64,000 nucleotides of DNA from Aquimarina agarivorans (lineage in GTDB: Bacteria; Bacteroidota; Bacteroidia; Flavobacteriales; Flavobacteriaceae), in assembly GCF_000218485.1 (NCBI RefSeq), contig NZ_AFPB01000147.1, forward strand, positions 1 through 64,000. Direction: 5' to 3'. How positions within the stretch are numbered: the first letter of the stretch is position 1; each line of letters starts with the position of its first letter. The position numbers and the translations under genes were made by a program. Below the pieces are notes generated by a model. The model made no database searches, was not told the origin of the DNA, and saw nothing but the letters and a program-made list of their open reading frames with translations. Below are positions 1 through 8,138 of the stretch, one piece after another.

Positions 1-146
1 TATTACTTGCTTAGTTTTATGAATTAAAAAATTTACTACGGCTGTAATATACTTCAAAAATCAACGTAAACTGAATTTTTTAATTTAACCATTAAAATTA
101 GGAAAATACGAGTGTTTATTGTATTTCGTAGCCTCTTTACGAAGTT

Positions 147-1544
147 CTAATGCATAAATTGGGTTGAATTAATAACAGAATTTAATTTCCAGTATTTTGA
201 ATAACAATTGTTATAAACATCTTTTTTGTCGAAATCAAAATCTTTGTGAAAAATTGAGTAGGGTTTGTTTTTTAACGGAGTAAAAATAAGATCACCTTTA
301 TGTCTATTTTCTTTTGTATGTGTTAGTCGCTCTCGCATTTCTTTGTTGTAATTAAGCGCTCTTTTTTTTCCAACATCTTTTACAGTTTCAACTATATTAT
401 CATTTGAATATGCTATTGAAATAGCTGCAAAGGTAATTAAGAATATAAGTTGTTTTTCTTTATTTACAATAGAACTTAAGATGTTGGACGAATTAAAATA
501 ACATATGAAAGTATATATTATTCCCAAAATGAAAAAAAGATAAACAACATTTCTGGTTCTAGGTGGGATGGGCTCACCTTGAGACCAAAATCCGATAAAA
601 AAAGTTGAAAATATAATTATACTAAAATAAATAAAAATTAACCAGTATTTTTTTAAGGGTAAAATGAAATTCTTTGATGCTATATCATCTTTAATTTCGT
701 TGTAAATAATTATTGAAAATAGAAAAGACAATCCTGTCCAGGTAAGAATACTCCATCCATATTGTCCAAACGAAAAAAAGAACGAAGAGAAAATATTCTT
801 AGTATTCGAATTTTTGGATAATCGCAAATAATTTCCTGGTGCAAATATAGATATGCCTGAACATATTAATATGACTGATTGTATAAAAACAAAATGATAA
901 TTTATTTTCTTTAATTTGAAATATCTATAAGAAAAAATAAATATAAAAAACAGATTTACAGCTATTAAGCTAGTTTCATTAAGACCCATTAACAAAAAAA
1001 TAGTTAGAGAAGCAAACAAAGTGTTTGTATAGCTATTTTTTACCAAACTTTTTAAAACTAAGGCTATCAATATAACTGTAAGTATGTTGGCTAATTGATA
1101 AGTTATAGCTCCTGACCACCAATAAAATCCTTCGGAAACTAATGGCATTGTACTTAAATACAATAAAGTAAGTGTTAAACTGAGTTTAATTTTGGTATAA
1201 CTATTCTTTTTAACGAAAAATTGATTTGCTAGCATAAAAAATGCAAGCACTAACAGCATTAATAAAATGATAGGAAAAATTTTATAGTAAATGTGGTATT
1301 TCTCATTAACAATATCATTGCTTAATATTGCTGTAGCAGTGTAACGACCTGTCCAATTGAAAAAATAATATTTTTGTGCACCCCAAAAGCCTTGTATGTT
1401 GACATTATTTGAAAAGCAATAATCATCAGCATAAGGATAATTATACATTGATACTATTACAAAAGGTAATATGGAAAATAAACCACTTAATACTAAAAGG
1501 TGTTTTTGTAAAAGAGTTATCCCCTTAGTAATAAATGAATTCAT
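147..1544 (-). CDS. Multipass membrane protein, DUF6056-like (possible GT-C type glycosyltransferase)
   Basis: The 465-residue protein is dominated by hydrophobic segments (about ten predicted membrane spans by eye), so it sits in the inner membrane. The first periplasmic loop carries an acidic YADDYC motif followed by a WTGRY motif, as in the DUF6056 family and reminiscent of the acidic first-loop motif of GT-C glycosyltransferases. A role in transferring sugars from a lipid carrier is an inference; no substrate can be named. The C-terminal ~80 residues are polar. The gene stands alone on the minus strand, with a good -7 box (TATATTTG on the minus strand, 1617-1610) about 70 nt before the ATG. 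Family assignment is from memory of the motif, so the function is uncertain. Confidence 0.6.
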   Translation of the reverse strand: MNSFITKGITLLQKHLLVLSGLFSILPFVIVSMYNYPYADDYCFSNNVNIQGFWGAQKYYFFNWTGRYTATAILSNDIVNEKYHIYYKIFPIILLMLLVLAFFMLANQFFVKKNSYTKIKLSLTLTLLYLSTMPLVSEGFYWWSGAITYQLANILTVILIALVLKSLVKNSYTNTLFASLTIFLLMGLNETSLIAVNLFFIFIFSYRYFKLKKINYHFVFIQSVILICSGISIFAPGNYLRLSKNSNTKNIFSSFFFSFGQYGWSILTWTGLSFLFSIIIYNEIKDDIASKNFILPLKKYWLIFIYFSIIIFSTFFIGFWSQGEPIPPRTRNVVYLFFILGIIYTFICYFNSSNILSSIVNKEKQLIFLITFAAISIAYSNDNIVETVKDVGKKRALNYNKEMRERLTHTKENRHKGDLIFTPLKNKPYSIFHKDFDFDKKDVYNNCYSKYWKLNSVINSTQFMH

Positions 1545-1609
1545 ACAAGTGTAAAATATATACTATTGATAAAGCTGGCTATAAAAATTGACAAAACGTT
1601 ATGTTTAAT

Positions 1610-1617
1610 CAAATATA
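1610..1617 (-). promoter_or_regulatory. -7 promoter box for the DUF6056-like gene
   Basis: On the minus strand these bases read TATATTTG, a perfect match to the flavobacterial -7 consensus TAnnTTTG. A TTG lies 14 nt further upstream, shorter than the usual 17-23 nt spacing, so the -33 element is doubtful. Confidence 0.4.
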
Positions 1618-1876
1618 ATTAAAATCTGTTTCAAATTAATACATCGGCGTTTGGTTAAAATTTATTAAAAACCTCAAACTATTTGTCAATAGTAGCCTTC
1701 AAGCTTTTTTAAAACTAAAAGCATGCTTTGGCTTTAATTATAAAATTGAGATTACTATAAAATCAAAAAAGCAAGAGCTGCTAATTTTAAGCATATTATA
1801 AGTTTAATCATGAGTCATCATTCTTGAAACGAAGTGATCTAGAATTTTTACAAGACACTAATGAAATAAATTAAAA

Positions 1877-1894
1877 ACCCCTGAAAACAGGGGG
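1877..1894 (-). terminator. Rho-independent terminator, minus strand
   Basis: CCCCTG and CAGGGG form a perfect 6-bp GC-rich stem with an AAAA loop (TTTT on the minus strand). On the minus strand it is followed by TTTTTAATTT. It lies about 380 nt downstream of leuA and would stop minus-strand transcripts before the membrane-protein gene. Confidence 0.65.
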
Positions 1895-1915
1895 TAAATT
1901 AATAAGAATATAAAC

Positions 1916-1923
1916 TACATTTG
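1916..1923 (+). promoter_or_regulatory. -7 box of the candidate small RNA
   Basis: TACATTTG matches the flavobacterial -7 consensus TAnnTTTG exactly. It sits 10 nt before the closing stem of the structured RNA candidate, so transcription would start near 1929. No clear -33 TTG is present. Confidence 0.5.
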
Positions 1924-1928
1924 ATCAA

Positions 1929-2127
1929 ACGATTTAGTTGTTTAAAACTTAATGAATTTTCATCTTAATTCAAATAGATAAAAGGATCTGATAAACACTT
2001 TTGCAAAATAAGTGTTAGTTATAAGTTTTGGGGGATAGTTTTAACACGTATCAGATTCCCTATTTAGTTAGTTTAAACAACTAATCTAGCTCATTTAGAG
2101 TAACATCTAAATGAGCTTAATTGTTTT
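1929..2127 (+). ncRNA. Candidate structured small RNA, possibly 6S-like
   Basis: This stretch has no open reading frame but holds nested inverted repeats. The outer stem is perfect over 13 bp (TTAGTTGTTTAAA at 1934-1946 with its complement at 2072-2084). Inside it, AAATAG (1972-1977) pairs with CTATTT (2060-2065), GGATCTGATA (1984-1993) pairs with 2049-2059 with one bulged T, and AACACTT (1994-2000) pairs with AAGTGTT (2010-2016). A large asymmetric internal loop separates the outer and inner stems. A terminator-like hairpin follows at 2088-2117. Length (~195 nt), a long interrupted stem with a central bubble, and a TAnnTTTG box just upstream resemble 6S RNA, which is known in Flavobacteria. 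The 6S identity is inference; the folding is seen directly. The + strand is favoured by the promoter box. Confidence 0.5.
2088..2117 (+). terminator. Terminator-like hairpin ending the small RNA
   Basis: AGCTCATTTAGA (2088-2099) and TCTAAATGAGCT (2106-2117) form a perfect 12-bp stem with a 6-nt loop. The tract after it, TAATTGTTTT, is only moderately U-rich. Confidence 0.5.
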
Positions 2128-2272
2128 AAGGGAAATTATTTTTGATGCACATGTTCTAAATTTACTTCAGAATAAAAGGTTATTTAAGCTATTTACCAAC
2201 AATGTGTAGGTACATGTAAGCGGAACATCATGCAAAAATGTATGGAATAGATAAATTTTAGCTAAAATACTA

Positions 2273-3799
2273 TTAATTCAACTCATTAATATTCAGCATT
2301 TTCTCAGTAGCTTTTATGGCGGAAACTGTTTGATCACTGTCTAGTCCACGAGAAACAAATTCTTTGCTACCGTCCTTCCAAGTAATTACCGTTTCGCATA
2401 ACGCGTCGGAATGACTTCCAGGAGGGATGCGAACAGAATAATCGATAAGTTCTGGGATGGTTTTACCTCTTTTGGCATATAATTTTCTTAAAGCATTCAT
2501 AAAAGCATCAAATTGTCCATCTCCCTGTGCATGTTCTTCATATAATTCCCCATCCAACCAAACGGAAACTGTTGTTGAAGGTTTCAGTCCCTTGGCATGT
2601 GTCAACACATAGGATTCTACCATTACGGTTTGCTCCAAGCTGCCATTATCCAATACGTCTGAAATGATGTAAGGCAAATCATCTTTTGTAAGCACCTCTT
2701 TTTTATCGCCCAATTCAATGATACGTTGGGTTATTTTTTTTATTTCTTCTGCGTTAAGCTCCAAGCCTAATTCCTGTAAGTTTTTTTCAATATTTGCCTT
2801 TCCAGAAGTTTTTCCTAATGCATATTTCCGTTTACGACCAAAGCGTTCAGGAAGCAAATCATTAAAATAAAGGTTCTTTTTATTGTCGCCATCAGCGTGT
2901 ATGCCTGCGGTTTGGGTAAAAACATTATCGCCTACAACGGGCTTATTAACGGGGATTCGAAAACCAGAAAAGTTTTCTACAAGTTTACTTACCTTATAAA
3001 GTGATTTCTCTTCAACATTAATTTCAATTTCGGGCATAAAATCATTGATAACTGCTATGGTACTAGCCATTGGAGCGTTTCCGGCACGTTCGCCCATACC
3101 GTTCATAGTTAAATGTAAGCCATGTGCACCAGCCTTTAAAGCTTCCATGATGTTGGCAACACTTAAATCGTAATCGTTGTGAGCATGAAAATCAAAATGT
3201 AAATCTGGATAGCGCTCAACTAGTTCGGCAATAAAATTTTTAGATTCTTCATAAGTCAACACCCCTAAAGTATCAGGCAGCAATACGCGTTTTATAGGTT
3301 GTATGGCTAAAAAGTCAAGGTATTGCAATACATATTCTTTAGAATCGCGCATGCCGTTACTCCAATCTTCTAAGTAGACATTGGTAGCGATCCCTTTACT
3401 GTTTGCCAATTTAATGTTTGCCGCTATGTCATTAAAATGTTCATCAGCTGTTTTTTTAAGTTGATGCGTTAAGTGATTTAGTGATCCTTTTGTCAATAAA
3501 TTTTGAACTTTAGCACCAGCATCTAACATCCATTGGATAGAAATTCCTTTATCAACAAAACACAATACCTCAATACGATCAATTAAACCTAGTTTGGTTG
3601 CCCAAGAAGTAATATCAGTTACCGCTTGAAATTCTCCTTTTGAAACTCTGGCAGAAGCAATTTCAATACGATCTACTTTAAGTTCCAATAGCAGTAATTT
3701 GGCTAAGGTTAATTTTTCGGAAGCAGAAAATGATACTCCTGAAGTTTGTTCACCATCACGCAGGGTGGTGTCCATTATTTCGATGTGTCTTTTGTTCAT
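2273..3799 (-). CDS. leuA: 2-isopropylmalate synthase (or related citramalate synthase)
   Basis: This enzyme condenses acetyl-CoA with 2-oxoisovalerate, the first committed step of leucine synthesis, in the cytoplasm. The N-terminal TIM barrel has the DTTLRDGEQ motif (residues 10-18), the metal-binding HAHND motif near residue 205 and GMGERAGN near 235. The C-terminal ~130 residues form the LeuA regulatory dimer domain, which usually binds the feedback inhibitor. The 508 residues fit the long Bacteroidota form. It lies downstream of leuC and leuD on the same strand, which favours leucine synthesis. Sequence alone does not exclude (R)-citramalate synthase, a close relative with the same layout. 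A strong hairpin separates it from leuD, so its expression is probably set separately from leuCD. leuB is not in the window. Confidence 0.85.
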   Translation of the reverse strand: MNKRHIEIMDTTLRDGEQTSGVSFSASEKLTLAKLLLLELKVDRIEIASARVSKGEFQAVTDITSWATKLGLIDRIEVLCFVDKGISIQWMLDAGAKVQNLLTKGSLNHLTHQLKKTADEHFNDIAANIKLANSKGIATNVYLEDWSNGMRDSKEYVLQYLDFLAIQPIKRVLLPDTLGVLTYEESKNFIAELVERYPDLHFDFHAHNDYDLSVANIMEALKAGAHGLHLTMNGMGERAGNAPMASTIAVINDFMPEIEINVEEKSLYKVSKLVENFSGFRIPVNKPVVGDNVFTQTAGIHADGDNKKNLYFNDLLPERFGRKRKYALGKTSGKANIEKNLQELGLELNAEEIKKITQRIIELGDKKEVLTKDDLPYIISDVLDNGSLEQTVMVESYVLTHAKGLKPSTTVSVWLDGELYEEHAQGDGQFDAFMNALRKLYAKRGKTIPELIDYSVRIPPGSHSDALCETVITWKDGSKEFVSRGLDSDQTVSAIKATEKMLNINELN

Positions 3800-3859
3800 T
3801 TTTTTACTTATGAAGTTGTCTATAAAACTATGTTTTGTTTTAGTAGCAGTACTGAAAGC

Positions 3860-3895
3860 AAAAAGCGTTTTAACCCTATAGTTAAAACGCTTTTT
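3860..3895 (-). terminator. Strong hairpin between leuD and leuA (bidirectional terminator shape)
   Basis: AAAAAGCGTTTTAAC (3860-3874) and GTTAAAACGCTTTTT (3881-3895) form a perfect 15-bp stem with a 6-nt loop, ending in a T-run on both strands. It lies inside the leuC-leuD-leuA gene string, so it should cut or attenuate read-through into leuA. Confidence 0.7.
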
Positions 3896-3912
3896 GTAAT
3901 CATTGCTTTTTA

Positions 3913-4509
3913 CTATAAAGGTAATTCTTCAGCAAAAGCTGTTATATCCTTTTTTATGTTTTGCAGGTAGTCAATATCATCAAAACCATTTAACATATTT
4001 TCTTTTTTATACCCGTTGATATCAAAAGACTCACTCTCGCCAGTAGCTAATAAAGTTACTTTTTGCTCAGGTAAGTTTACTTCAATTTCAGTATTGGAAT
4101 TGGACTCAATGGTACTAAAAATTTTATCAGCAAAACCTGCACTAACCTGTACAGGAAGCACGCCAATGTTTAAACAGTTTCCTTTAAAAATATCAGCAAA
4201 AAAGCTGGAAATTACACAACGAAAACCATAATCATACACGGCCCATGCAGCATGCTCACGGGATGATCCCGAGCCAAAGTTTTTACCACCTACAAGGATT
4301 TTTCCAGAGTAAGTAGCATCATTTAATACAAAATCAGCTTTTGGAGTATTGTCATTATTATACCTCCAGTCACGGAATAAGTTGTCTCCAAAGCCTTTAC
4401 GCTCAGTTGCTTTTAAGAAACGAGCTGGGATAATTTGATCTGTATCCACATTTTCAATTGGAAGTGGTACAGCAGTACTTTTTAATATTTCGAATTTATC
4501 GTATGCCAT
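3913..4509 (-). CDS. leuD: 3-isopropylmalate dehydratase small subunit
   Basis: This is the small subunit of the LeuCD isomerase, which interconverts 2- and 3-isopropylmalate. The 198 residues are the normal length. Visible family marks are the NVDTDQIIPARFLK segment near residue 20 and the GKNFGSGSSREHA substrate-loop motif near residue 75. It follows leuC by 93 nt in the same direction, and a hairpin follows it before leuA. The ATG at 4509 fits the family N-terminus. Confidence 0.95.
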   Translation of the reverse strand: MAYDKFEILKSTAVPLPIENVDTDQIIPARFLKATERKGFGDNLFRDWRYNNDNTPKADFVLNDATYSGKILVGGKNFGSGSSREHAAWAVYDYGFRCVISSFFADIFKGNCLNIGVLPVQVSAGFADKIFSTIESNSNTEIEVNLPEQKVTLLATGESESFDINGYKKENMLNGFDDIDYLQNIKKDITAFAEELPL

Positions 4510-4530
4510 AATTTTTTAGCTTTAGACCTT

Positions 4531-4593
4531 TAGCTTTTGGCTATTGGCTTTTAAAAATTTTACTGCAAGCTAAAAGCCAATGACTAATAGCTA
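4531..4593. repeat. Imperfect inverted repeat between leuC and leuD
   Basis: The left arm (4531-4553) and right arm (4571-4593) are complementary at 19 of 23 positions with a 17-nt loop, and are built from repeated AGCTTTTGGCTATTGGCT-type units. It would form a long hairpin in the leuC-leuD mRNA. It has no T-run, so it is not a typical terminator. Confidence 0.5.
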
Positions 4594-4602
4594 ATAGTGT
4601 TT

Positions 4603-5997
4603 TTACATTAACTCACGCGGATCAGTAACTTTACCAGTAACGGCAGCCGCTGCTGCAACTAATGGCGAAGCCAGTAATGTTCTTGATCCAGGACCTTGAC
4701 GTCCTTCAAAGTTACGGTTACTAGTACTTACGGCTAGTTTACCTGCGGGTACTTTGTCGTCGTTCATTGCTAAACAAGCTGAACATCCAGGTTCACGCAA
4801 TTCAAAGCCAGATTCGTGAATGATATCTAAAATACCTTCTTCCTTAATAGCAGCTTCTACTTTGTGGGATCCAGGAACCAACCAAGCAGTTACATGATCT
4901 GCTTTTTTGCGTCCTTTGATTATGGATGCAAATGCTCTAAAATCTTCAATACGTCCGTTAGTACAACTTCCAATGAATACAAAGTCGATTGGTTTTCCAA
5001 TCATATCTTCACCTTCGTTGAAATCCATATATCCTAATGATTTTTGGTAAGTACTAACTCCTCCTTGCACTTCAGTAGCTTTAGGGATACTTTTTGAAAT
5101 ACCAATTCCCATTCCTGGGTTAGTACCATAAGTAATCATAGGTTCAATATTTGAAGCCTCAAAAGTCAATTCTTTATCAAAAGTAGCGTCTGGGTCAGTT
5201 TTTAACGTTTTCCAGTATGCCATGGCTTTGTCCCAATTGGCACCTGAAGGTGTAAATTCACGCCCTTTTACATATTCAAATGTTTTTTCATCAGGGGCAA
5301 TCATACCACCACGAGCACCCATTTCAATACTTAGGTTACACACAGTCATACGACCTTCCATGGTCATGTTTTCAAAAACATCACCAGCATATTCTACAAA
5401 ATATCCAGTAGCACCCGATGTGGTTAATTTAGAAATGATATATAAAGCAACATCTTTAGGAGTTACCCCAAAATTTAAGTTTCCCTTTACGTTAATACGC
5501 ATTTTTTTTGGTTTTGGCTGCATAATACATTGTGTAGCCAATACCATTTCAACCTCTGACGTTCCAATACCAAAAGCAATAGCTCCAAAAGCACCGTGAG
5601 TTGACGTATGTGAATCTCCACAAACTATAGTTGCACCAGGTTGTGTAATCCCATATTCAGGACCAACAACGTGCACAATACCATTTTTTTCATGACCTAA
5701 TCCCCAGTGACTAATACCGTGTTTAGCTGCGTTTTGCTCTAATGCTTTCAATTGATTGGCAGAAAGCGGGTCAGCAACTGGCAAATGCTGATTAATAGTT
5801 GGTGTATTGTGATCAGCTGTTGCAAATGTTTTTGACGGATATAATACGTCAATACCTCTGTTTTCAATTCCTAAAAAAGCCACAGGGCTTGTTACTTCAT
5901 GCACCATATGGCGGTCAATGAACAATACGTCTGGCCCATCTTCCACATGTTTTACTACATGTGAATCCCATACTTTATCAAATAATGTCTTACTCAT
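4603..5997 (-). CDS. leuC: 3-isopropylmalate dehydratase large subunit
   Basis: This is the aconitase-family large subunit of isopropylmalate isomerase, which carries a [4Fe-4S] cluster and works with LeuD. The [13 protein letters not shown] motif, the CTNGR cysteine and the GCSACLAMN cysteine pair provide the cluster ligands. The start chosen is the ATG at 5997 (464 residues beginning [14 protein letters not shown]), the usual family N-terminus. A longer frame opens upstream to 6057, but a -7 box at 6062-6055 overlaps that upstream start, so the 20 extra residues would not be in the transcript. It is the first gene of the leuC-leuD string. Confidence 0.95.
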   Translation of the reverse strand: MSKTLFDKVWDSHVVKHVEDGPDVLFIDRHMVHEVTSPVAFLGIENRGIDVLYPSKTFATADHNTPTINQHLPVADPLSANQLKALEQNAAKHGISHWGLGHEKNGIVHVVGPEYGITQPGATIVCGDSHTSTHGAFGAIAFGIGTSEVEMVLATQCIMQPKPKKMRINVKGNLNFGVTPKDVALYIISKLTTSGATGYFVEYAGDVFENMTMEGRMTVCNLSIEMGARGGMIAPDEKTFEYVKGREFTPSGANWDKAMAYWKTLKTDPDATFDKELTFEASNIEPMITYGTNPGMGIGISKSIPKATEVQGGVSTYQKSLGYMDFNEGEDMIGKPIDFVFIGSCTNGRIEDFRAFASIIKGRKKADHVTAWLVPGSHKVEAAIKEEGILDIIHESGFELREPGCSACLAMNDDKVPAGKLAVSTSNRNFEGRQGPGSRTLLASPLVAAAAAVTGKVTDPRELM

Positions 5998-6054
5998 TTC
6001 GGTTTTTTTAACGATCAAAAAAGCTAATAATTCAATAAAACTTTTTTGGATTTG

Positions 6055-6062
6055 CAAATTTA
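6055..6062 (-). promoter_or_regulatory. -7 promoter box for leuCD
   Basis: On the minus strand this reads TAAATTTG, matching TAnnTTTG exactly, about 58 nt before the leuC ATG. A TTG lies 14 nt upstream, closer than the usual spacing. The rest of 6063-6324 shows nothing else recognisable. Confidence 0.45.
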
Positions 6063-6324
6063 CGAAAATATGATCTCAAAATTGCGAATATTATTTAAAT
6101 AGAACGCGTTCAAATAAACCAGAATTACGACGTTCAAACAACAAAAACCTAAATAGAAGGCTGATATATTTTTCTTCTTCAATGTATTGGTCACGCGAAT
6201 TTGTCAGGAGACTTTAAATTGTAGATTTTCTTATTGCTTATTTATTAAAGATAAATTAACAGGAAAAAACCTCAAAAAAAAGGGAGATAACACTTGCTTT
6301 AACTTGTTGTAATTCAGTAAATTT

Positions 6325-7032
6325 ATGCTAAACACATACTTTAAAAAGAAACCAACTAAAATGTACTATCATTTAAATGCAGCATCCATATCATTGGATG
6401 AAAGTTTTTTGACATCCAAATTTTCGAAAATTTTAAATTCTTGTAATCGTTCTCAAAAATTACTCATTAGTATTTGTACCGTTAAAGAGGGAACATTACT
6501 TTATTCCAATACAGCTTTTCGAAAATTTTTAGAATATGAAAACTCAAGCTTTTTAGGTAAGAATTGGAAACATGGTTCAGTCGTAATTGATGCCAATGAA
6601 GTAGAGGAAGTACAAAATAAATTGACTCATTTTTTTAGCAGTAAAAGGAATCAGCAATTGATTTCGTTAAAATATCATATAACGAATAGTTCAGGGAAAA
6701 GATTCTTTTTAAAGCATGAAGCCGAAGTATTTTGTATTGAAGGGGAACGGTTGGTTTTAAATTATTATTATGATATTTCTGAAAAAGAAGCTATTGCTAA
6801 AAGTATACAAATGAATACAAATTTTAAGTTTGTAAAAAACGATCCAATTTCTAGCAGAGAAAAGGAGGTACTTAAATTAATTGCTGATGGATATTCGTCT
6901 AAAGAAATTGCAGCACATTTATTTATTAGTAATCACACTGCCATTTCACACCGTAAGCACCTCATTAAAAAATTTCAGGTTAAAAATACAGCTCAATTGA
7001 TCAAAGAGGCTTCAAAAGTTATTGAGCTCTAA
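6325..7032 (+). CDS. LuxR-family response regulator-like protein with PAS-like N-terminus
   Basis: This is a 235-residue DNA-binding regulator. The N-terminal ~150 residues look like a PAS-type sensory fold (a segment with TVKEGTLLYSNTAFRKFL and a later block on the beta-sheet). The C-terminus (about residues 170-230) is a LuxR/GerE helix-turn-helix opening SSREKEVLKLIADGYSSKEI. No receiver aspartate domain and no membrane segment are visible, so it probably senses a cytoplasmic signal. The first ATG (6325) is used; an ATG at 6361 is also possible, because TAAATTTA just before 6325 could be a -7 box. It precedes the injection-system locus on the same strand with a 473-nt gap, so a regulatory link to that locus is conceivable but unproven. 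Confidence 0.75.
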   Translation: MLNTYFKKKPTKMYYHLNAASISLDESFLTSKFSKILNSCNRSQKLLISICTVKEGTLLYSNTAFRKFLEYENSSFLGKNWKHGSVVIDANEVEEVQNKLTHFFSSKRNQQLISLKYHITNSSGKRFFLKHEAEVFCIEGERLVLNYYYDISEKEAIAKSIQMNTNFKFVKNDPISSREKEVLKLIADGYSSKEIAAHLFISNHTAISHRKHLIKKFQVKNTAQLIKEASKVIEL

Positions 7033-7218
7033 TAATTATCATTTTATATTTCGATTAATTGATTAAATTTTAAGCACCTTATCAGGATTATTATTGTTTT
7101 TTTGAGGTAGTAGCACTTTTTAAATTTAAATTTCAAAGCGTTTTTCAAATTTTGAAAATTAATAGGCAAACCTGTCATTTCTGATTCTGTCTAAAAATAA
7201 TTACCGTCGCTCACTGGT

Positions 7219-7246
7219 TTGTAAAAAAAACAAGGCATATCATTTG
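7219..7246 (+). promoter_or_regulatory. Possible promoter for the injection-system locus
   Basis: TTG (7219-7221), 16 nt, then TATCATTTG (7238-7246), one base longer than the TAnnTTTG consensus. It would give a 5' leader of about 250 nt before the first eCIS gene. The 7033-7505 gap otherwise shows only AT-rich sequence with no open frame. Confidence 0.25.
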
Positions 7247-7505
7247 TCCAATTTCCAATTCAAAATGGCTCTTTCGTTTGATACTTCAAAATAAAATATT
7301 ACATAGTTAATTCTCGTATTAAAAAAACATCTAATTTTTACATGAGTAATTTAAAATTAGAACTGGTGTTAGGGGTTGTAATTCAAATTGTTAAAAATTA
7401 AAGAATTGTTAATCACCATTTATGGGGATTGTTTTATAGTGCTTACTTTATGAATTTTATGTACTTGTTATTAAGAGGGTTATCAAGTGGTTAATTGTAA
7501 TATTT

Positions 7506-8138
7506 ATGATAGGATTGGCATTAAAACTTATAAGGGATGAATTAAGCGAATATATTTTTGCAAATAAACGCCCTACTGATGCTATTCTAGCTGAAGATGT
7601 AGTATTACATAATATTTCCTTAATGGAAAGCGAAGCGCAGGACTTGAGTGATAAAATTGTAATCACGCTGGTGAATACAGAGGAAGAAAGTACCTTAAAA
7701 AATACTAGTAATGTAGTTAAAACTACGAATGGTATAAAATACGTTGAGCCTCCAGTTTTTTTGAATTTGTACATCCTTATTTCAGCAACTTTAGGACAGG
7801 ATTTACAAGATGCCTACGAATTTGCTTTACATAGATTATCGCTTGTTTTGCAGTTTTTTCAGGCAAAAAAAAAATTTACCGTTCAAAACTCTCCGTTCAC
7901 CACCATTTCTAATGATGATAATATTTCTCAACAAATAAAAGATCAAATAAAACTTAATGTAGAATTATATACGCTAACATTTGAGCAAATTAATCATTTA
8001 TGGGGCTCATTAGGAGGTAAGCAAGTTCCTTTTGCTATGTATAAAATACGTTTGGTTAACATTCAAGAAGCATCGGGTAACGAAGCACCAATAATTGAAG
8101 AAATTCAAAATGATTCATTTGTAATTAACCAAATTTGA
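7506..8138 (+). CDS. eCIS cap / tube-terminator protein, DUF4255 (Afp16-like)
   Basis: This 210-residue protein opens with the DUF4255 (Pvc16 N-terminal) pattern: MIGLALKLIRDELSEYI, then VVLHNISLMESE, and later YILISATLGQDLQDAYEFAL and LYTLTFEQINHLWGSLGGK. In Afp/PVC particles the homologue forms a hexameric cap that ends tube and sheath growth at the distal end. It is the first gene of the locus. Its TGA overlaps the ATG of the next gene (TGATG), so the two are probably translationally coupled. Confidence 0.85.
   Translation: MIGLALKLIRDELSEYIFANKRPTDAILAEDVVLHNISLMESEAQDLSDKIVITLVNTEEESTLKNTSNVVKTTNGIKYVEPPVFLNLYILISATLGQDLQDAYEFALHRLSLVLQFFQAKKKFTVQNSPFTTISNDDNISQQIKDQIKLNVELYTLTFEQINHLWGSLGGKQVPFAMYKIRLVNIQEASGNEAPIIEEIQNDSFVINQI

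Noticed and set aside
5998..6057. N-terminal extension of leuC
   Set aside because: Adds 20 residues before the conserved start and overlaps a -7 promoter box.
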